From Pseudonocardia sulfidoxydans NBRC 16205 (lineage in GTDB: Bacteria; Actinomycetota; Actinomycetes; Mycobacteriales; Pseudonocardiaceae): a DNA stretch of 64,000 nucleotides. Location: positions 1 to 64,000 of the forward strand of contig NZ_BJVJ01000028.1 of the NCBI RefSeq assembly GCF_007989085.1, read 5' to 3'. Each line of letters begins with the position of its first letter. The stretch's first letter is position 1. Below are positions 7,262-15,326 of this stretch, in pieces. The notes under the pieces are model-generated. The model had not been told where the DNA came from. It did not search any database and saw only the letters and a list, made by a program, of their open reading frames with translations. Made by a program: the position numbers and the translations under genes.

Positions 7262-7990
7262 TCAGCCTCCGAGAACGTATCCGGCGCCGCGCACGGTACG
7301 AATTCTTTCGGCCCCGATCTTGCGTCTCAGGTAGGAGATGTAGACCTGCACGAGATTCGCCGACGCCGGTTCCGTCCACACGCGTTGGGCGATCCGGTCG
7401 TGCGAGACCGTCTCCCCCGCCTCGGACACGAGCGCCATGAGGAGGGAGAACTCGGTCGGCGACAGCGCGACGGGTCGCCCGTCGACCTGGACCTCGCCGA
7501 GGTCGGGGTCGACGGCGAGGTCGCCGACACGTACGACCTTCTCCTCGATCAGGCCGCCCTGGCGCAGCCGCAGCCGGATGCGCGCGACGAGCTCGTCGAC
7601 GGCGAACGGGCGCAGGACGTAGTCGTCGCGGTCGGCACGCAGCAGCCCGAGCAGCGACGATCGCCGCTCGCGTGGGGTCACGCCGACGATCGGCGCGGAG
7701 GAGACCTCGGCCTGCAGGGCGCCGACGACGGTCGAGACGTCGGGGCCCGGCAGTTCGACGTCGAGGACGACCAGGGCGGGGACGCCGGCCCGGGCGGCGT
7801 CGAGCACGCCGATGCCGTCGTGGGCAGGGGCGACGTCGAGGCCGTCGGCGCGCAGGCTGCGCAGCACCGACGCGGTGGCCGCGGTCGCGGGCAGCGCCAG
7901 CAGAACGGTGTCCGGCAGCGGTCCTGGATCCGACGACCGCTGGCTCGGGACGTACGCCGACGCGCCCTCTGGGGGAGCAACAGGGAGCAT
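7262..7990 (-). CDS. OmpR-family response regulator with atypical receiver domain
   Basis: With the ATG at 7990 (preceded by GGGGGAGGG) the protein has 242 residues; an upstream in-frame start at 8071 would add 27. Residues about 28-135 form a receiver domain. The phospho-acceptor aspartate is probably D77 (VVLDVELPG) and the switch threonine T105, but the acidic pair after the first beta strand is absent (VLLALPATA) and the conserved lysine is R127 (YVLRPF). Residues 145-242 are a winged-helix DNA-binding domain with ALSPTEFSLLMALV and VYISYLRRKIG. No histidine kinase gene is adjacent. Phosphorylation-independent control is plausible. Confidence 0.88.
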   Translation of the reverse strand: MLPVAPPEGASAYVPSQRSSDPGPLPDTVLLALPATAATASVLRSLRADGLDVAPAHDGIGVLDAARAGVPALVVLDVELPGPDVSTVVGALQAEVSSAPIVGVTPRERRSSLLGLLRADRDDYVLRPFAVDELVARIRLRLRQGGLIEEKVVRVGDLAVDPDLGEVQVDGRPVALSPTEFSLLMALVSEAGETVSHDRIAQRVWTEPASANLVQVYISYLRRKIGAERIRTVRGAGYVLGG

Positions 7991-8080
7991 CGACGAAGAC
8001 CCTCCCCCGTCAGCGGTAGGTAACGATCGGCTAACGGGCCGAGCGGTCGTCCTGACCTGACCAGCGGTCACTCCTGAGAC

Positions 8081-8108
8081 ACCCCTTGCTCCGATCGGAG
8101 CAAGGGGT
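8081..8108. terminator. 28-bp perfect palindrome, terminator or operator
   Basis: ACCCCTTGCTCCGA at 8081-8094 is followed directly by its exact reverse complement at 8095-8108. It lies upstream of the response-regulator gene. As RNA it would form a long stem with a minimal loop. The lack of a spacer is more typical of a protein-binding site or replication-prone palindrome than of a normal terminator. Confidence 0.45.
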
Positions 8109-8461
8109 ACGGAGGACGTGCGGCGTGGGGGGCTCTCCGGCGCGTCCCGCGGACCTGTCGGCGCGCACGCGCAACCTCGGCTCTCAGGATCGTTCCTCGA
8201 CGCGGCGCGGCTTCATAGGTTCTCGGTCCATGCGACGGAACAACCGCGCAGGCGACCGGCACGCTCCCCAACCGGCCGGTCGCGAGGATCGACCGCGGCC
8301 AACGGCTCCCATCCTCGGCCGCGCGACGTCCGTACGGATCGATGTCCCCGGGTCCGGCGCCCCAAGCGGGGCCCGGGGACTCGTCCCATCCGGCACCCAC
8401 CGCGGGGTCGGCGCCCCTCCGAAGCTCCCCATCGGACGGTCGTCGGCGAGGCGGTCGCCCC

Positions 8462-8497
8462 GGGCGGGGACGGGCGGAAACGACCTCGTCCCCGCCC
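8462..8497 (-). terminator. Hairpin downstream of the M3 peptidase gene
   Basis: GGGCGGGGACG at 8462-8472 pairs with CGTCCCCGCCC at 8487-8497. It begins 21 bases beyond the stop codon of the peptidase gene on the minus strand. There is no T-tract. Confidence 0.5.
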
Positions 8498-8518
8498 GCC
8501 GGCCGGCATCGGCGCCTT

Positions 8519-10540
8519 TCAGAGTCCTCGGCGGGCCAGCAGCGGCGCGATCTCGGGGTCGCGGCCGCGGAAGGCCCGGTAGGCCTCCATCGGTTCGACG
8601 GCCCCGCCGCGCGACAGCAGTGCCGTGCGGAACGCCTCGCCGTTCTCGCGGCGCAGGCCGCCGTTCTCGGTGAACCACTCCACGGTGTCGGCGTCGAGGA
8701 CCTCCGACCAGATGTAGGAGTAGTAGCCCGCGCTGTAGCCGCCCGCGAAGACGTGGTTGAAGTAGGTGCTGCGGTACCGGGGCGGGACCGTGTCGAGCGT
8801 GATGCCGGCGTCGGCCAGGGCGCGCGCCTCGAAGTCCTGCACCTCGTCGGCGGTGGGGACGTCGTCGGTGAGGGTGTGCCACGCCTGGTCGAGGACGGCC
8901 GCGGCGAGGTACTCGGTCGTCGCGAAGCCCTCGCCGTAGGCCCGGCCCGCGACCAGCTTCTCGACGAGCTCGGCCGGCATCGGCTCGCCCGTCTCGTGGT
9001 GGCGGGCGTACCGGGCGAGGACCTCCGGCCACAGCGACCACATCTCGTTGACCTGCGACGGGAACTCGACGAAGTCGCGCGGCACGCTCGTCCCGGAGAA
9101 CCGCGGGTGGGTGACGTCGGAGAGCAGCCCGTGCAGGGCGTGGCCGAACTCGTGGAACAGCGTCGTGACCTCGTCGAAGGTCATGAGGGTGGGCTCGCCG
9201 TCGGTGGGCCGGGGGATGTTGAGGGTGTTCATCACGACGGGCCGCTGCCCGAGCAGCCGCGACTGCGACACGAGCGCGTTCATCCAGGCGCCGCCACGCT
9301 TGGAGTCGCGGGCGTAGGCGTCGAGGCCGTAGAGGCCGAGCGGCCCGGAGTCGTCGGAGACCTCCCAGACGCGGACGTCGTCGTGGTACATCGTGAGATC
9401 GTCGCGTTCGGCGAACCGCAGCCCGTAGAGGGCGCCCGCGGCGTGGAACACGCCGTCGTGCAGCACACGGTCGAGCTCCAGGTAGGGGCGCAGGGCGGCG
9501 GTGTCGACGGAGAAGCGTTCCCTGCGGACGCGTTCGGCGTGGAACGACCAGTCCCACGGCTGCAGCGGCTCGTCGCCTGCCGCCTCCTGCAGCTCCGCGG
9601 CCTCGGCCTTCGCGTTGGCGACGGCTGGTGGGACGAGGTCGGCGAGCAGCCCGCGGACGGCGTCGACGGAGCCGGCGGTGCTGTCGGCGGCGACGTAGGA
9701 GGCGTGGTCGCGGAACCCGAGCAGCCGCGCCCGTTCGGCGCGCAGCGCGGCGAGCTCGGCGAGGATCGCGCGGGTGTCGTGGTCGCCGCCGCGGGCCCCG
9801 CGCTCGACCGAGGCCCGGAACAGCTCCTCGCGCAGCGGGCGGTCGGTGAGCGATGCCAGCGCGGGCTGGCTGGTCGGCAGGACGAGCGTGAGCAGGTAGC
9901 CGTCCCGGCCCCTGGCGGCGGCCGCCCCCGCAGCGGCTGAGACCGCGCCGGACGACAGGCCGTCGAGCCGGGCCGGGTCGTCGACGGCGACGGCCGAGGC
10001 GTTCGTGTCGGCGAGCAGGTGGCTGCCGAAGGCCGTCGACAGTGTGGAGATGCGCGCGTTGAGCTCTCGCAGCCGGGACTTGCCGGCCTCGTCGACCTCG
10101 GCGCCGTCGCGGACGGCCTCGTCGACGAGCTTCTCCAGCAGCCGGTGCGCCTCCGGGTCCAGCCCCAGCGCGTCGCGGCGTTCGTGCAGGTCACGGAGGC
10201 GGGCGAACAGCCGCGGGTCGAGCGCGATGGCGTCGCGGTGCGCGGCGAGCTTCGGCGCGATCTCGGCCTGCAGCGCCTCGATGGCCGCGTTGGTGTGGGC
10301 GCTCGCGCGGCTGAAGAACACCGTCGACACCCGGTCGAGGATGCGCCCGGACCGCTCCAGCGCGGCGACGGTGTTCTCGAACGTCGCCGGCTCCGGGTTC
10401 GTGACGATGGCCTCGACCTCGGCGCGCTGCTCGGCCATGCCGGCGTCGAACGCGGGGGCGTAGTGCTCGTCGGCGATGCGCCGGTAGTCGGGCAGCTGGT
10501 AGGGCAGGTCGCTCGCGCGCAGGAACGGGTTGTCGCTCAC
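8519..10540 (-). CDS. M3 family metallopeptidase (peptidyl-dipeptidase Dcp type)
   Basis: The 673-residue protein has the zinc-binding motif LFHEFGHALHGLL (HExxH) with the downstream glutamate region VEFPSQVNEMWS, as in the thimet oligopeptidase/Dcp family, whose Dcp members have about 680 residues. The N-terminal helical domain (NPFLRASDLPYQLPDY) is also typical of Dcp. It probably degrades short peptides in the cytoplasm. The GTG at 10540 is chosen because homology begins there; it overlaps the stop of the upstream GMC gene by four bases. A TACGTT hexamer seven bases upstream suggests an additional leaderless transcript. Confidence 0.92.
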   Translation of the reverse strand: MSDNPFLRASDLPYQLPDYRRIADEHYAPAFDAGMAEQRAEVEAIVTNPEPATFENTVAALERSGRILDRVSTVFFSRASAHTNAAIEALQAEIAPKLAAHRDAIALDPRLFARLRDLHERRDALGLDPEAHRLLEKLVDEAVRDGAEVDEAGKSRLRELNARISTLSTAFGSHLLADTNASAVAVDDPARLDGLSSGAVSAAAGAAAARGRDGYLLTLVLPTSQPALASLTDRPLREELFRASVERGARGGDHDTRAILAELAALRAERARLLGFRDHASYVAADSTAGSVDAVRGLLADLVPPAVANAKAEAAELQEAAGDEPLQPWDWSFHAERVRRERFSVDTAALRPYLELDRVLHDGVFHAAGALYGLRFAERDDLTMYHDDVRVWEVSDDSGPLGLYGLDAYARDSKRGGAWMNALVSQSRLLGQRPVVMNTLNIPRPTDGEPTLMTFDEVTTLFHEFGHALHGLLSDVTHPRFSGTSVPRDFVEFPSQVNEMWSLWPEVLARYARHHETGEPMPAELVEKLVAGRAYGEGFATTEYLAAAVLDQAWHTLTDDVPTADEVQDFEARALADAGITLDTVPPRYRSTYFNHVFAGGYSAGYYSYIWSEVLDADTVEWFTENGGLRRENGEAFRTALLSRGGAVEPMEAYRAFRGRDPEIAPLLARRGL

Positions 10541-12051
10541 ACGTCCCAACGTAGCGCCGCGGCGCGTTCCCCCAGCATGATCGCGCTGGCAGCGGGCCCC
10601 CTTCGGGGGACGGCGGGGAACACCGAGGTGTCGACGACGCGCAGCCCCTTCGTCCCGCGGACCCGCAGCTCGGGGTCGCACACCGGGCCGATGGCCGCGG
10701 TCCCGGACAGGTGCGACGACGACGTGAGGTGGTCGCGGATCCATCCGTCGAGCCGGGTGTCGTTGCCCAGGACGAAACCCTCGGGTTCGACGCGGGTGCC
10801 GAGACCCGCCCGCAGCAGGTCGGCGGCGATCCGGACGGCCGCACGCAGCCGTCGCCGGTCGGCCTCGGTGCGCAGGTAGCGGTGTTCGGTGCGGCCGGGG
10901 GTGAGCAGCCCGCTGCGTTCGGGGCGTTGCAGCGCGCACATCACGTGCAGTGGCCCGCCGGGGGTGAACGGCCGTGTGAACAGCAGCAGCTCCAGGTCGC
11001 CTGCGGGGTCGGCGCCGGAGTCGAGGTGCAGGGCGACCTGCGCGGTGACGGCGTGCGGGTGCGGCTGCGCGGTCTCGTGGGGGCGGAAGGGCAGGAAGAC
11101 GGCCGGGTGGTCGGAGAACCCGATGCCGACGGGCAGGTCGTGGCGGACGCGGATGCCGGCGTCCCGCAGTGTGTCGCCGGGCCCGATGCCGGCCCGCATC
11201 AGCAGCCGCGGCGTCGCGAGGGCCCCGGCGGCGAGGACGACCTCCCCGGCCTCGACCGTGCCGGACGCGGTCCGCACCCCGACCGCCCGCAACCGGTCCA
11301 GCTCGATGCTGGTCACCGGCGTGTCGGTGCGGACGGTGAGCCCACCCCCGAGATGCACCCGAGCGTCGTCGGCCGGCCGGAGCACCGCGCTGGTGCGCAT
11401 CTCGGCGGGCTGCGCGCGCAGGTAGGCGTCGGCGGCGCTCACCCGCGCCCCGTCGACGACGTTCGACGGGACCAGGCCCGCCCCGGGCGGGCCGCCGGCG
11501 TTCTTGTCGGGTTCGTCCGGGAAGCCGAGGGCGGCAGCGGCGGCGAGGAAGGGCTCGGTGGTGGGCGCTTCCAGGGCCCCCGACGGTCTGCGGACCGGTA
11601 TCGGCCCCGCGTCGCCGTGATCCTCGGAGACGAAGTCGAGGTCGCGTTCACTGTGCACGTAGAACGGCAGTGCCTCGTCGTAGGAGAGGCCGGGGACCGC
11701 CCAATCGTCGAGGTCGGCTCGGGTGGCACGGACGAAGTAGGCGCCGTTGATCGCGCTCGACCCGCCGAGTACCCGGCCCCGGGGCAGGATCGCGTCGACA
11801 CCTCGCGCCAGCTCTGCGGGGTAGGCCCAGTTGAGCGGATGGCCCGGCACGGTGGCGGACAGGTCAGAGGCTCGTGAGCGGTAATAGTCGCTATAGCGAC
11901 TATTACCGCTCACAGGGTCGGGGCCGGCCTCCAGCAGCAGCACACTCCGGGACCGCTTCTCCGCCAGCCGCGCCGCCAGCACACAGCCCGCGCTCCCACC
12001 CCCGACGACGACCACGTCGAACCGTTCACCGACCACGAGGGCAGGATGCAT
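10537..12051 (-). CDS. GMC-family FAD-dependent oxidoreductase (MftG-like), carrying a palindromic insert
   Basis: The 504-residue protein starts with the FAD dinucleotide fold FDVVVVGGGSAGCVLAARLA. It has the GMC signature PRGRVLGGSSAINGAYFVRA and ends with the C-terminal block SHLSGTAAIG (active-site histidine region) plus VVDTSVFPAVPRRGPAASAI. It resembles the mycofactocin-associated GMC dehydrogenase MftG and choline dehydrogenases; no mft genes are nearby, so the substrate is open. Residues around 50-62 (VSGNSRYSDYYRS) are encoded by a 40-bp palindrome repeated elsewhere in the window. The frame stays open through the insert. The ATG at 12051 overlaps the divergent aminopeptidase start; a GTG at 12036 is an alternative. 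Confidence 0.85.
   Translation of the reverse strand: MHPALVVGERFDVVVVGGGSAGCVLAARLAEKRSRSVLLLEAGPDPVSGNSRYSDYYRSRASDLSATVPGHPLNWAYPAELARGVDAILPRGRVLGGSSAINGAYFVRATRADLDDWAVPGLSYDEALPFYVHSERDLDFVSEDHGDAGPIPVRRPSGALEAPTTEPFLAAAAALGFPDEPDKNAGGPPGAGLVPSNVVDGARVSAADAYLRAQPAEMRTSAVLRPADDARVHLGGGLTVRTDTPVTSIELDRLRAVGVRTASGTVEAGEVVLAAGALATPRLLMRAGIGPGDTLRDAGIRVRHDLPVGIGFSDHPAVFLPFRPHETAQPHPHAVTAQVALHLDSGADPAGDLELLLFTRPFTPGGPLHVMCALQRPERSGLLTPGRTEHRYLRTEADRRRLRAAVRIAADLLRAGLGTRVEPEGFVLGNDTRLDGWIRDHLTSSSHLSGTAAIGPVCDPELRVRGTKGLRVVDTSVFPAVPRRGPAASAIMLGERAAALRWDV
10548..10553 (-). promoter_or_regulatory. -10 hexamer TACGTT for the M3 peptidase, leaderless type
   Basis: On the minus strand TACGTT ends seven bases before the GTG at 10540. 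It lies inside the last codons of the GMC oxidoreductase gene, so the peptidase could be transcribed both with that gene and alone. Confidence 0.45.
11874..11913. repeat. 40-bp perfect palindrome, family C copy 1, inside the GMC gene
   Basis: The left arm is GTGAGCGGTAATAGTCGCTA and the right arm is its exact reverse complement, so all 40 bases are self-complementary. A second copy lies at 30173-30212 with two base changes in each arm that keep every pair. Both copies are preceded by TC and followed by AGG. This copy is in frame within the oxidoreductase coding sequence. Confidence 0.9.
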
Positions 12052-13305
12052 GACGTGGCCGACCTCGCGCTGGACCTCGCCGACTTCATCTCCGCGAGCC
12101 CGACCCCGTACCACGCGGTGGCCGAGGCCGTGGCCCGGCTGACCGCCGCCGGGTTCACCGAACAGGTGGAGACCGCCGAGTGGGACACCACTCCGGGCGG
12201 GCGCTACCTGGTCCGGGACGGGACGGTGCTGGCGTGGTGGCAGCGCGGCGACGTGTCACCGCTGCGGATCTTCGCCGCCCACACCGACTCCCCCACGCTC
12301 AAGGTCAAGCCACTGCCCGACACCGGCGCCGGCGGCTGGCGACAGGTCGCCGTCGAGGTCTACGGCGGCGCGCTGTGGAACTCCTGGCTCGACCGCGACC
12401 TCGGCCTCGCCGGCCGACTCTCCCTCTACGACGGCACGTCGGTGCTGGTCGACGTGGCACGGCCGCTGCTGCGCGTCCCGCAGCTGGCCATCCACCTCGA
12501 CCGATCGGTCAACCAGGGCCTGACGCTCGACGCCCAACAGCACCTGCTGCCGATCTGGGGCCTCGGCTCCCACTCCGAGGGTGACCTGCTCGCATTCCTC
12601 GCCGACGTCGCGACAGTCGATGCCGGTGAGATCGCCGCGCACGACCTCGTCGTCCACGACCTCACCCCGCCCGCCCGCCTCGGCGAGCACGGCGAGCTGC
12701 TGGCCGCGCCCCGGCTCGACAACCTGTCGTCGGTGCACGCCGGGATCACGTCGCTGATCGCGGCCGCCGAGCGCGACCCGTCGACGACACCCGTCTTCGT
12801 CGGCTTCGACCACGAGGAGATCGGCAGTGCCACCGCCACCGGCGCCGCCGGCCCACTGCTCGAGACGCTGCTGACCCACCTCGCCGGCGGATTCGACGCC
12901 CGCTCCCGCGTCTTCGCCGCCTCCCGGGCGCTGTCGTGCGACGTCACCCACGCCGCCCACCCCAACTATCTGCACCTGCACGACCCCGGCCACCGCGCCC
13001 TGCCCAACCAGGGCCCGTCGCTGAAGGTCAACGCCAACCAGCGCTACGCCACCGACGCCCCCGGCGCCGCCGCCTGGCAGCGCGCCTGCCGGACCGCCGG
13101 CGTCGGATCGCAGTTCTTCGTCGGGAAGAACACCGTGCCGTGCGGGTCGACCGTCGGCCCGATCATCGCGACACGGCTCGGGATCCGGACCGTCGACGTC
13201 GGCATCCCCGTGCTGTCGATGCACTCCGCGCGTGAACTCTGCGGTGTGGACGACCCCGCCCATCTCGTCGCCGCCGCCACCGAATTCCTCACCGACGCGA
13301 CCTGA
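12046..13305 (+). CDS. apeB: M18 family aminopeptidase
   Basis: The 419-residue protein matches the M18 aspartyl-aminopeptidase family in length. The metal ligands are visible: AAHTDSPTLKVKP (H and D), the ADN-like region LDNLSSVHAG, FDHEEIGSATATGA (metal E pair and catalytic E), and the final SMHSARELCG histidine. These form a dinuclear zinc site in a cytosolic dodecamer in known members. The ATG at 12046 overlaps the opposite gene start at 12051; GAGGGCAGG just upstream gives a ribosome-binding site. Confidence 0.93.
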   Translation: MHDVADLALDLADFISASPTPYHAVAEAVARLTAAGFTEQVETAEWDTTPGGRYLVRDGTVLAWWQRGDVSPLRIFAAHTDSPTLKVKPLPDTGAGGWRQVAVEVYGGALWNSWLDRDLGLAGRLSLYDGTSVLVDVARPLLRVPQLAIHLDRSVNQGLTLDAQQHLLPIWGLGSHSEGDLLAFLADVATVDAGEIAAHDLVVHDLTPPARLGEHGELLAAPRLDNLSSVHAGITSLIAAAERDPSTTPVFVGFDHEEIGSATATGAAGPLLETLLTHLAGGFDARSRVFAASRALSCDVTHAAHPNYLHLHDPGHRALPNQGPSLKVNANQRYATDAPGAAAWQRACRTAGVGSQFFVGKNTVPCGSTVGPIIATRLGIRTVDVGIPVLSMHSARELCGVDDPAHLVAAATEFLTDAT

Positions 13306-13548
13306 GCCGAAATTCATTCACATCGACGAATACCCGGAGAATTACCGGCGACGTCACGGTGGAATCCGCCGACCCGGCGCGCGGCCCGCACGGCGTGCAC
13401 TCAGGCGTGCACTCAATCGAGCGAATGCACCGTTTCCCCGGCAGGTCCGCGTCGTTGATCCACACGGTGGTGGCGAGACCGGAGGGGAGCCCCTCGCTGC
13501 CGCCCCTGAACGTTGCAGCACAGCACACCCGAGCGGCATGATCCCGCC

Positions 13549-13989
13549 GTGGAATTCCGGACGACGATCGCCACCGCGGGCAAGAACAACACCGGCATCG
13601 TCGTGCCCGACGAGGTCGTGGAACAGCTCGGCGCCGGCAAGCGCCCCAAGGTCACCGTCACCGCGGGCGGGCACACCTGGCGCAGCAGCATCGCGTCGAT
13701 GGGTGGGCGGTTCCTCATCGGCGTCAGCGCCGAGATCCGCACGATCACCGGGATCGCGGGTGGCGACGAGGTCGACGTGACCGTCGAGCTCGACACCGAG
13801 CCCCGCGAGGTCACCGTCCCCGACGACCTCGCCGCGGCCCTCGACGCCGCCCCGGCCGCCCGCGCCGCGTTCGACGCGCTGTCCTACAGCCACAAACGTC
13901 GCCACGTCATGGCGATCGACGACGCCAAGACCCCCGAGACCCGCGCTCGCCGCATCGACAAGACCGTCGCGACACTGCTCACTCCCTGA
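13549..13989 (+). CDS. DUF1905 / YdeI-OmdA family protein
   Basis: The 146-residue protein combines an N-terminal DUF1905 barrel (FRTTIATAGKNNTGIVVPDE ... VTVTAGGHTWRSSIASMGG) with a C-terminal YdeI/OmpD-associated segment (DALSYSHKRRHVMAIDDAK, with the usual S.R.. pattern). The GTG at 13549 begins the conserved region. Function is unknown; members are small soluble proteins. The preceding 240 bp hold a short direct repeat, GCGTGCACTCA twice, near 13397-13419. Confidence 0.8.
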   Translation: MEFRTTIATAGKNNTGIVVPDEVVEQLGAGKRPKVTVTAGGHTWRSSIASMGGRFLIGVSAEIRTITGIAGGDEVDVTVELDTEPREVTVPDDLAAALDAAPAARAAFDALSYSHKRRHVMAIDDAKTPETRARRIDKTVATLLTP

Positions 13990-14145
13990 CGAGCTCCCCG
14001 CACGCCCGCCGCCTCCGCCCCGGCCGCGACGACAGCGGTACCCGTGATCGGCCGAGCGGAGCAATTTGAGACACCACGACCACCCGGCGTCGTGCAGGGT
14101 GAACTCTCTGATCACCGGGAACGCCGGCGTCGACGAGGAGGTCGC

Positions 14146-14745
14146 ATGATCCGCGAGGCTGAACTCTTCGTGACGGCGGAACAGGTCGCGGTATGGGTCC
14201 TGGGCCGGGTCGGCCGCGAACACCGATCAACCACCGTGCCACCGCCCTTCGGCCTCCCGGACGGCACACCCGTCCCCATCTCGTCCGTGATCCGCGAGCA
14301 CGCCCGGGACGACGCCACCGTCCCCGACCTGCTCGCGGGTGGTGAACCCGGCACCGAGGACCCCCTCGCCGGCGGCGACAACGACCGCGAGGCCGTCCTC
14401 ACCCGGCTCGCCGAGGAGTCCGTGGCCGCCGCGTCGAAGGCCGCCGACCCCGAGGCGATCGTCCACTCCCGCCACGGCGACGTCACCGTCGCCGACTACC
14501 TGCTGCGCCAGACCGTCCTGCGCGCCGTCACCGCACACGAGGTCGCGGTGTTCAGCGGGTCCGTCTGCCCGCTCACCGAGGTCTTCGCCCGCACCATGTG
14601 GGAGATCACCGAGCCGCGGGCCGACCACTGGCGCGCCGTCGGCCTCTTCGGGCCCGCTCTCACCCCCGTGCCGTCCGACGTGTCCTGGCGCGACCGCTTC
14701 CTGATGTCCGCCGGGCGGGACCCGCATCCGCTGTGGGACCGCTGA
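14146..14745 (+). CDS. TIGR03086-like / maleylpyruvate isomerase-type protein
   Basis: The 199-residue protein ends with the pattern WRAVGLFGPAL...VSWRDRFLMSAGRDPHP. This resembles the ending of the actinobacterial TIGR03086 family (GLFGPPVPVP...RLLALLGRDP), part of the DinB/mycothiol-dependent isomerase superfamily. HSRHGDVTVADYLLRQTVLR fits the second helix region. The metal-binding histidines of DinB proteins are not clearly all present. GAGGAGG stands before the ATG at 14146. It overlaps the convergent 2'-5' RNA ligase gene by 86 bases at the 3' end. Confidence 0.55.
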   Translation: MIREAELFVTAEQVAVWVLGRVGREHRSTTVPPPFGLPDGTPVPISSVIREHARDDATVPDLLAGGEPGTEDPLAGGDNDREAVLTRLAEESVAAASKAADPEAIVHSRHGDVTVADYLLRQTVLRAVTAHEVAVFSGSVCPLTEVFARTMWEITEPRADHWRAVGLFGPALTPVPSDVSWRDRFLMSAGRDPHPLWDR

Positions 14746-15262
14746 CCTCCGGTTTCACGAAAGGCACCCGGGCCAGCTCCTCCCACGGCCCGTCGAGGTA
14801 GCGACACAACCCCAACCCTGTCGCCGACACGTCCGACGGGACGAACTCGGCACGCAACGCGTCGTGCAGCGCCCGGGCCCGCTCCGGGTCCACCTTGTTC
14901 TGGACGGTGACGTGCAGGTCCGCGCCCTTCGCCCGGTCCTGCGCCGACAGCCACGGCTCCCACCGCTGCGCCAGCCCCGACCGCGCCTGCGCGAGCGCCG
15001 GCGACCGCAGTACGAACGCGACGCCCCGCCCCATGAACCGCAGACCCGCCACACGCACCGGGACCACGGCGCCCACGCGGCCCGCCACCACGACGAGGTC
15101 GTCCTCCACCTCGCGCCGGTGCTCCCCCGGCAACTCGTGGAACAACGTCACGTGCGCGGCCAGGTGGTTGCGCTCGGGCGGGAAGTGCGTGCGCCGCAAC
15201 GCGTCGAACCGCTCCTGGGCCGCGTCGTCGAGAATCGCCGTGACGATCAGCGCGTCGGCCAT
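14660..15262 (-). CDS. 2'-5' RNA ligase / LigT-like phosphoesterase
   Basis: The 200-residue 2H-phosphoesterase family protein has both signature histidine motifs: HVTLFHELPG near residue 42 and HVTVQNKVDP near residue 122. The family hydrolyses or forms 2'-5' or cyclic phosphodiester bonds. The ATG at 15262 lies seven bases after a TACCGT hexamer. Its last 29 codons overlap the convergent gene, and these arginine- and glycine-rich residues (RTSGSGRARTRRTARG) may be a decayed extension. Confidence 0.85.
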   Translation of the reverse strand: MADALIVTAILDDAAQERFDALRRTHFPPERNHLAAHVTLFHELPGEHRREVEDDLVVVAGRVGAVVPVRVAGLRFMGRGVAFVLRSPALAQARSGLAQRWEPWLSAQDRAKGADLHVTVQNKVDPERARALHDALRAEFVPSDVSATGLGLCRYLDGPWEELARVPFVKPEVSGPTADAGPARRTSGSGRARTRRTARG

Positions 15263-15269
15263 GGGCCGA

Positions 15270-15275
15270 ACGGTA
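15270..15275 (-). promoter_or_regulatory. -10 hexamer TACCGT, leaderless type
   Basis: On the minus strand TACCGT ends seven bases before the ATG at 15262, with no Shine-Dalgarno sequence. Confidence 0.55.
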
Positions 15276-15326
15276 GCCCTCGACACCGCTGGTGCGTGCC
15301 GAGCCGGCGCCGACGAGCCCAGCTCG

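Larger units (their letters stand above)
7991..8518. other. Structured non-coding region between the regulator and M3 peptidase genes
   Basis: No coding sequence is convincing here. The region is rich in hairpins: 8081-8108, 8344-8380 (GTCCCCGGG pairing with CCCGGGGAC, with a nested GCCCC/GGGGC stem) and 8462-8497. A GCGCAACCT at 8169-8177 resembles the end of the 50-bp repeats seen elsewhere but has no clear partner arm. Confidence 0.45.
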
